From Ptychodera flava (Eukaryota; Hemichordata; Enteropneusta; Ptychoderidae), in NCBI RefSeq assembly GCF_041260155.1, contig NC_091930.1, positions 23,615,737 to 23,679,736 on the forward strand: a stretch of 64,000 nucleotides of DNA, written 5' to 3'. Shown here in pieces: positions 21,101-30,100 of this stretch. The stretch's first letter is position 1. Each line of letters begins with the position of its first letter. The notes below the pieces were generated by a model. The model made no database searches. It saw nothing but the letters and a program-made list of their open reading frames with translations, and was not told the origin of the DNA. The position numbers and the translations under genes are program-made.

Positions 21101-24100
21101 AATCAATATACGTAGTATCTGATATCAAACAAAATTCATGAAAAATGGCCGACTTTGTCCCTTTAAACAACGCAAGACTGGTTATACCGCGAGTTTTTGT
21201 ATTTTGTTGTCACTATGAATTTCATTTTGGTGGTTTACCCTTTCCAATCTTAATAAGATAACTTATGATAATCTAGCAGGGTACATCAGGATTTAAAAGG
21301 TCTTTTCTATTGCTGTATTTTTGTAAATTATACAAATACATGTAAATGTATTTGGTATTTAACTTTTCTAAGTAGGAGGGGGGTGTCAGTCAAAATTACT
21401 GAGTTAGAGAGGGGGTTACTGGAATCCATCATGGTTGGCAGGGGGGTTACTCGAAATGTTGGAGTTTCCGATGAAATTCCTCCGACCCCAGGCCGTAAAT
21501 AATGAAGGCTCCCTTACTGACGAAAGATTATTCATAAACGCAGAGAAAAACGAACATACAAGTATTGACATATAGACCTAGAAAGGTGGACACGGCGATA
21601 CCAGGCAGGTAGGAGACACACACAGTTGGTTGACTTGAAATAACAAAATGACAAAGCAATGATACATTCAGATAGTAATATGAAGAGGTGTCAGTTGGTG
21701 AAGTATCCAATAGATTGATTCTTCTAGGTTTGCTGTATGAAAGGTCACATTGGATATTCAAATTATTTCGTGGAGATTGAACTTTCTCAAATTGACCTTT
21801 GCAAATAACTACGCCTGTTAGTGACCGGAAGGGGCGATGGTGGTGATAATTGATTAAACACTTGCCTGTTTTCAACGTAAAGATTTCTCCGTAGTATTCT
21901 GTTTCCAGTAAACAGGAAACACTATACCTAAAACAAGAATGATGTTTCCTTATCATATTTTGCGATAAGTACGCAGACGTGACATTTTGAATAAAGCAAC
22001 AGCTTTGCAGGAAAAGCAGCTGAATATTTCTCAGCACAGTTTTATTGGAGGTTATTGGTTTGATAAAAAACAACACGATTGTATCTGTATTCAAAACAAC
22101 ATTCTATCATCTACGTTTACAGCTATAAAAATGATTTACAACCGCTGCTATAGTGATATATTCATTGCTTCGCTTCGATAAATTTGTGTGTGATGTATGA
22201 TAGTGAGCGTACGAGCGTGAGTGCTTCACGAACTCTACAGTGTATGGAGTGGTCGCAGTCAGTAACAACATAGCTCGGTTATTGAACCATTTTTTGAGAT
22301 TGGGGATTTGGACGAGTGATTCTGTCTGTGGCTTCTCCGCTAGGTGACTGGGTACCGTACTTTGTGAGTTCGAACCCTATTGAAACCACCATATATTCAA
22401 CTTGCCTCTACAGCTGTCCAGAATATTTCAATGCTCAATTATGCCGACGAATTGATATTATCATTGCTGAAAAATAGCATAACTTTAATATTTCAGAAAA
22501 TGGTCCTAAGTGTGAAGTCCAGCCAAGTAAAATAGTAAAAGATGGAGAAGGCATTGTTTTGACATGTACCATCAACTTAGATACAGATGCTCCTGGAGAT
22601 TTAGTCTGGTTTAAAGACGGAGAAGAAGTATTACGCAAGCAAGGACAAAACAACACATGGGAAACTCAGTTGAATAGATCAGACAACAATGCTATCTTCC
22701 ACTGTCAGCTGCAACACTACACACTGCCTCCATGGAAATGGTCAGAAATATCATGTGAAGAGAAAGTACATGTACAATGTAAATTATTTTACTTAATATT
22801 ATAAGTTGTACCATGTGCGATATATTAAATGTGTGATTTAATCCATCGAAATTATGTATAGCACATTTCACCGGCCTCGATATTTTGGTGCTTTCTTTTT
22901 GACAACAGCAATTTTAATATGACAAGTATAAGTCTTTAGATCCAAACTATCTGAAGCTGTATTGTATATGATGCTTGACAAGGGAAAAAGGATATCATTA
23001 CTGGATTAAATGCTGACTTGCTTTGCATTCAACACCTGTTGTACGTTTTCTGTAAAAAATCGTTGTTACTGACAATTTGACTTGAATCAGTTGTAGAAAT
23101 GGCGATTCTTCTAGATCTGTCACTGTCTGTCATTTGTCGTTCTTGGTAGCTGCCATAAGCCTCACTACATTTGATCCACAGCTGAAGGAGATAGCGTTGA
23201 TATCTCACGCTAACCATGAGCCAAACAATTAGGGTGACAGTACATGAAAATAATAGCACACACGTTTGTCCTAGCGATTTCGAGTCGATGAACTTTGAAA
23301 TGACCTCTATTTGTACTCAGCTGACAATCATTTTGGACGATGACCATTGAAGTTCAGTTACTCTTAACGCTTATACGAAGTTTTTTTCTTCTAAAATTTT
23401 CCAGTTCTAACTTACGTTTCTAAAAGATAAGTCAGTTGATTTGAAGTTCGTAAAAATTGTATTTCTGGCTATTTTCAGATTTATCAGAGTTCAATATGAC
23501 AGTATCACCGAACACTACACTAAAAGAGGGAGAAAGCATTACCATTGACTGTACAGCACTGGATGGAAACCCCGGTCCCCACAATATGACTCTGTCACGT
23601 GACGAAGAAATTGTAATTTCCAACGATGGGTTAAATATACATCACACCATATCGAGCATTTCAAGATCGGAAAGTGGTGTCTACAAATGTGAAGCCAACA
23701 CCAAATTCCACGACGGCAGCGAAAATCGTTGGTATAAAGAGGAAGACATTTTCGTGTACTGTGAGTACAACTTCTTATCTGTCCTTGTTTGCTTGAAAAT
23801 GCACTCAAGATCAACGTTTGCATTATCATCCAGAAAAGTTCACATTGTTCATCGAACCCGTATACAACAGTTCTTTGTTAGGTTGCTTGACATCGTTCTA
23901 AAATTATCGTTTATGTATAGCAATTTTAGTTCTCTCGATCAGACTTTCCTGTAAAATATCCTGATACTTCTTAAATGTACTTAAGTCGTGACAATTTCTT
24001 AATGACAGTAACTCTTTCTTCTTTAACAGACCCGGCTACCTTCGTTAAAATAATTACGACCGTTGAAGCTTTACTTGGTGACGTGGTCGACTTGGTTTGC

Positions 24101-27100
24101 ACCGTAGACGGTTTCCCGACACCGATAGTGATCTGGTTTGACAATAAAGATGAAGTAATCTCGGGCAGTGAAGAAAACAAAAACGTAACAACAGTTATCG
24201 ATGACGTGGAGACAGTTACTAGCACTCTGACAGTCTCTGTCGTGAATGAGTCGTATTATGGGATATACACATGTGAAGCATCAAACAGAATACCACCGAC
24301 TGTTAAACAAGAAATACATATCATTGAACCAGGTACATCGTTGTTATTTCAAACGCACATTAACCTCCAAGGTCGTTACTAAGGTCATTATTACGTGATT
24401 TTGCGAACAGCAATAACAAAACGGCATTCACCATTTCAGTAATCGTAATAATTATTATAAATGAGTTACATGGAGTAAACGTCACTTTCAAGCAAGTCGT
24501 CAACAAATTCTATGTATAATTACTCTAAGTATTATAGTGCGGTTTCTCCAATTACAAATATAAATATAAGCAATTCATTGACTTTGATCGACGTTTGATA
24601 ACATTCAAACAGAATATTTGTTCATCCTTTTTATGATTTTTCACAACTGCTATAAAGTTTTATAATAAGGAAAACATTGCACGAGTGCCTGAATACCGGC
24701 ATGTCTTGCTCTCTGTACGTATAGTTGATGTAAAAACGCGTCCACGGCGGCGTTTCAAGCTTAGCGCCATAAATAGGAAGACACGTCGTTGACACTGCAA
24801 AAACACGGTCGATGCCCCCCCCCCATTTGTTCTCCGGTCATTAATAGTAAGGTTACCACAAAACAGCCACAAATGATGCACTCGCACATTGTTGCCGTGC
24901 TCCGCTTTGCATAGGCTGATATGTTGCACCAGTGTCTCCGTGTATTCTTTGCGATATTTTCGTAATAAACTTATAATATTCACCGGCAGACTACAAGGCA
25001 CGAACAAAGTACACGTGGCTAACACATCAAATGGAAGCTAGCATTCTTTGACGTAGAATGATATTGTAGTGGGAAACACGACTTAGCTCTACAGGTTTGT
25101 GGGAGGTCTTGGATATACTTTGTTGAGAAAAAGTGACGACCATGTTAAAACTTCTCATGAAAATTTCCTTGTCAAATAAAGGTTATATTTGCACTTGATC
25201 GATTGTGTATAAAATTTAAAGCACTTTATCATTCTCATTCATAGGTGGTCCAGGGTCAAATATAATTGTAATCGTAGTCACAGTCTCTTTGGGCAGCGTA
25301 GTCATAATAATTGTGATTATCGTAGTGGTATACCGTTGCGAAAGAAGTTCAGAGAAACGGCAGACGTCAGGTAGATATGCAATTTGTGTCATATTTCCAA
25401 GAGACATTAAATTACAAAATAACGCGTTAAAATGGATCGTTTTAGCGTTTTTGAAGAACTCTGCAATTATCCCGTTGATGATTGTGGCACTGAACGTCAT
25501 CAACTGATAGAAATTATTTTCGCAAATGTAATTACATGTCTAAAATATGACTATGACCCTTTCAGTGTGAGTCCAATTACTCCAGTGGCCACTTGACTGT
25601 TGATCAAGCCTACTTGATACAGTCAGAAATTCTGCTTGTATAAAGACAAAACAGACCCTGCCAAGGGTTGTAAATGAGAGCTAACGATTGGCACCCCGTG
25701 TTAAAAATTGAGACACAAGATACCACTTCCATTCATGAAAGCCTCTACTCGATAATTAGTTTATTGAGGCAACACACTTTTATGAGCTCACTACTATAGC
25801 ATCAAGTAAAATTGTATGTCCCATGCAGACAGTGTGTCTGGGGAAATTGAAATAAACAAGACTTGTACATGGACCAGTGCATGGTAATGTTACATTGTAT
25901 CTCAATCTTGAACACAGGGTGCCAATCGTAAACTCTCATTTACAACCCCAGACAGAGCTAGTTTTGCCTTTGTATAAGCAGAATTTCTACCTGTATCAAG
26001 TAGCCTTCTCGATCAACACTAAAGTGGCCACGGGTGATTGGTATAGCGATAAACTCTCAAATGATGTTTACAATTTATTGGATGGGAATACTTAAAGCTT
26101 TATTCTTTGTTTCTTCCACCAGGTAATACTACTGAGAGGTAAGAGAATTTCGTTTTTGTAATGGGTAAATGTGTAAATTTTCATGTCGATGTTAAGTTCA
26201 TTGTTGAAGGAAATACTATTATATGCTGTATTTTATAATATATTGATCGATCTCTACAGAATGGGAAACTTTGTGCTCTTTTCCAGTGCTGGTGATAGTG
26301 CTGCTTCAAATGCATTAAAAGCGAATATGGAATCTGATGACAGACAGGAGCCAGAAGGGTCGTCTTATGAGCATGTAATCAATCGGTACCAGTCCGCAGG
26401 TAAGCCGATTTGTGTCATAGCGTTGAATTTACATATATACCTTAAAATTCAAATATGCGTTAGTCGTACTCAAGCGGCAGAGCTATAATCTGGTCGCTTG
26501 CACTGATTATCTGAGGGCAGAAAATGACTTACGTATAATACGGAATTGACAGTCTTGTAAAGAGAACGATTTGGAAGTAGTGCAAAGAAGAGTAAAGCAA
26601 AATACTTTGATTTCTCACTAATATCCACGAAATTATCAACTGACACAAATATGACAACGTGAGATTGCCTGGTATGACATTGCATGATAGTACATGATAC
26701 AGCAGAGTTTTAGGCGATATGGTCTGATATCATATCATATCATATCATATCATATCATATCATATCATATCATATCATATCATATCATATCATATCATAT
26801 CATATCATATCATATCATCATAAATCATGTATGTATCGTGATCGACATCGCGACATCTCTCATCGTTCAGTGTCCCGTACAGTCGTTATATGTCGTCTTC
26901 ACTTTTGAAGAGCACTGCCCTGGTCGATTGTATAATGATGAAAGAACCGTTATAAGGCAAAAAATATAAATAAATAAATTGTGCTGTCCCGATAACATGG
27001 TTTTTAAAAATAGGGTAGGTATGTCGGCAGAGATTTATTTTTCCAGAATATTTTTATTATTAAATATGCACTTTTCAGGGGTTCAGGGCGATCCAACACA

Positions 27101-30100
27101 AGAAGCCATCAATATCATCACTCCTTAGCAACCAGCTTTCTGTGAGTACAGGGAGTAAAAAAGCAAGGTCGATTACTGTCGATGTCGTCTCTAATTTCTA
27201 ATTTCAGAACATAGTAGGAAAATAATTATGCATGTATGATAAAGGCATTGATGCCCTCATTTGTTATCTGGTGTCCGCATTTTGACCTGTAGCTGCGCTA
27301 CTCGTCAAAATATTGACACATCACTCGAATATGACGCGGTGTCGACCACATTTTTGTGTAGTAATCTCTAAATATCATAACATATCATACCATTTACTCA
27401 TATCTTATCGTATCGCATCCAGTCTTATGGTATCATATCATAATCATAGGCTTTTACCCAATATCGCTTTTTCATATGTCATATTAGCATGAATGTCATT
27501 TATGCAGCATCAGACACGAGACAATATCGAGTGTCTGGCGTAGCACAAATGGCAGGAATGCTTTGGTAGCGTTCAGTTATTACGGCCGGGTATAGGCCGG
27601 CAAAATCCAGGGGGTCACCCTGAATTTAAAAAAAGGGGGAGGAGTCATGTATTATCCAGACTGTAGAGAGATGGCGGTCACTTGATTTTGATAAGAATTC
27701 ACCCCGCCAAAAAGTAGTTCAAAATTATTCAGAGAAATAAATTGGTTCGCTGCCTGATTCCATTCTCTGAAGTCATTTAACCGTAAATCTGAATAAAGTA
27801 TAATTATATATCACATGAACATCTTGCCTCGGCAACTCTGAGGCTTGTCTTCTTGTGTGGACAATGAATAATTTCTATTAGCCGTTGGCTGAGGTTAGGC
27901 AAACTTTAGGCTGCATTCACAAACACCTCGGAAGAGGGGCGAGAGAATTGACGGGGGACTTCAAAATATCAAAGGAGTGTTTTGGGGGCACTTGAAGGGC
28001 ATAGTAGATGAAAATTTGCAGTGACATTCTAAAACAAAATTTCTTGTATACGTACGCATTTGTAACCTTTTCTTATCAAGTATACTTAAATCAATGAACA
28101 AACATCCATAAATGCACAGGTATTGCCAGTTTATTACTGGATTCCATCGCCCCTCCAGAGGTGTTTGTGAATGCAGCCATTCTCGAACTATTTGGGAGGG
28201 TCCGGGGGTTCTGAAATTCATGTCATCTTAAAAGGAAGTCATCAACTTTTTGGTGCAATGAGTAGGGATTTACCTATGTTGACTGATGCACAGGAAAAAG
28301 TTGCCGGCCAACCACCAGCCATAATAACTGAACTCTCCCTTAAACGACGCAAGGAATGTGCTATGGTAATTATCATATACCCGTGCCCAAAATTTTAAAA
28401 ATGACTTCAAAACGTTAAATTTTAAGGCTTTCCTTTTATACCGCCTTGCTCATAAACATGGCAAAATTTGTGTAAAAGGGCGTCATCAATAAACTATTTA
28501 GGAAGTCAACACAATGGCAACAAATCCTCCATATTTCTATGAACACAGGGCGGATACCGAGATTCAAAATAGCCATACGCAAAAAAAAACTTATTAAGGT
28601 ACAATGTGATATTATTGTCGTTGGCAGTGAAAAGCTTTCCTCTGCTTTAATCTCCACTTATTTCGATCGCGCTCCAACGTTGTAAAGGGCGGCGGACATT
28701 TTGTTTGTTTATACTGAGAGTGGCCACATATACAGATCACGCTCGCGCAGCATTACTGTCACGCCACGCACTCAGTACGTGTTCAGCGGTTGACCGTACC
28801 GTGCGAAAGGTAAATATTTGCTAGAGCTTGCCTAAAATGACAAGAACTTTACGTAAAAGCTCTAAATGAAATATCCTTGTCCGTCAAAGCTGTTCAAATT
28901 TCAGTGTCGGCAAATCGCATCGTACGCGGAGAGCGGCAGCCATTATTTTACTTTATTTACTATCGAATTCCAATAATTCTGGAACACTCCCAAACTGATG
29001 ACGTCTAGGTTACATATCTATATTGTTTGTTAAAATGTCACAGCTTATTATACGATAGTGTCACAGGGCTGGAACTATACTGGCAAGGGTATATCATATC
29101 ATATCATATCATATCATATCATATCATATCATATCATATCATATCATATCATATCATATCATATCATATCATATCATTTCAATGAACAGAAATCTTCCTA
29201 TATCAATGTGAACTCTAAACATTTTATTGTGATAGTAATGCTTCCTTTCTGTATATTTTTAAATAAAGACGAGACGAGTAAACCAACTGAAAGCAAGTCA
29301 GAAACAGTAGCAGTGTATGCTATATCAAGCAAACAGAAACATGGTCAGAAAGTCGACAGAGACATCCTAACTGTAAACCCTTATCAGTCTCCGGAAGCAA
29401 CCTACGCAGTTTCGGCTAAGCAGAAAAAAACATCAGCCAAGAAATCTGCCAGTGATGGTGAGCAGAGCAAGACAGGTGAAGGTCACCCCGATCAAGCAGC
29501 ACTGTATGCTGTATCAAGCAAACACAAACACAGTGGGAAACTCGACGAAGATGCTGTAACCGTACACTCTGATCAAACTCCGGAAGCAACCTACTCAGTT
29601 TCGGCCAAGCAGAAAAAATCAAGAGCGAAGAAATTTGTCAGTGACGTTGAGCAGAGCAAGACCGATGAAGATCACCCTGATCCTGCAGCACTGTATGCTG
29701 AATCAAGCAAAAAGAAACACAAACGGAAGAAAAAGGTGATACAAATATTGTTCTGAACCAAAAGGCATTGACTTTTCATGGATGACTGAAACATATCAAA
29801 ACAAATATAAAAAAATATTCAGATCATTACCTATGCTTTGGCAGATTTTATTATTTTATTGTATGTATATTAGGATGTGTGATAAATGTCACAGTGTCTT
29901 TAACACACACTGAATGAAATGTATCTTGCATTAAGGTTCCAAGACAAGAAATTTGACCTTTTTATTCTAACAATTCTCTGGTGGTTAATAGCTCAGAACC
30001 CCAGTAAATTGTACATTTTCTGAAAGTCTAGATATAGAGGAACATTTTGGTAACAGCAGTATCACCATTGTTTACATAGCTATCACGTGACAGGTAATTT

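Noticed and set aside
22300-22390. tRNA-like segment with GAGTTCGAACCC and CCACCA
   Set aside because: The A box does not fit and no acceptor stem or cloverleaf could be drawn. At most it is a decayed tRNA-derived SINE.
26727-26819. Regular short repeats as a possible CRISPR array
   Set aside because: Five-base pure tandem units without spacers in an intron-rich eukaryotic sequence.
26694-26969. Long frame with repeated ISYHI
   Set aside because: It is the translation of the (ATATC)n array; the same holds at the 5' ends of the frames at 29058 and 37581.
29416-29622. Minus-strand frame antisense to the tail exon
   Set aside because: A shadow of the conserved plus-strand exon, repeated identically at 37975-38181.
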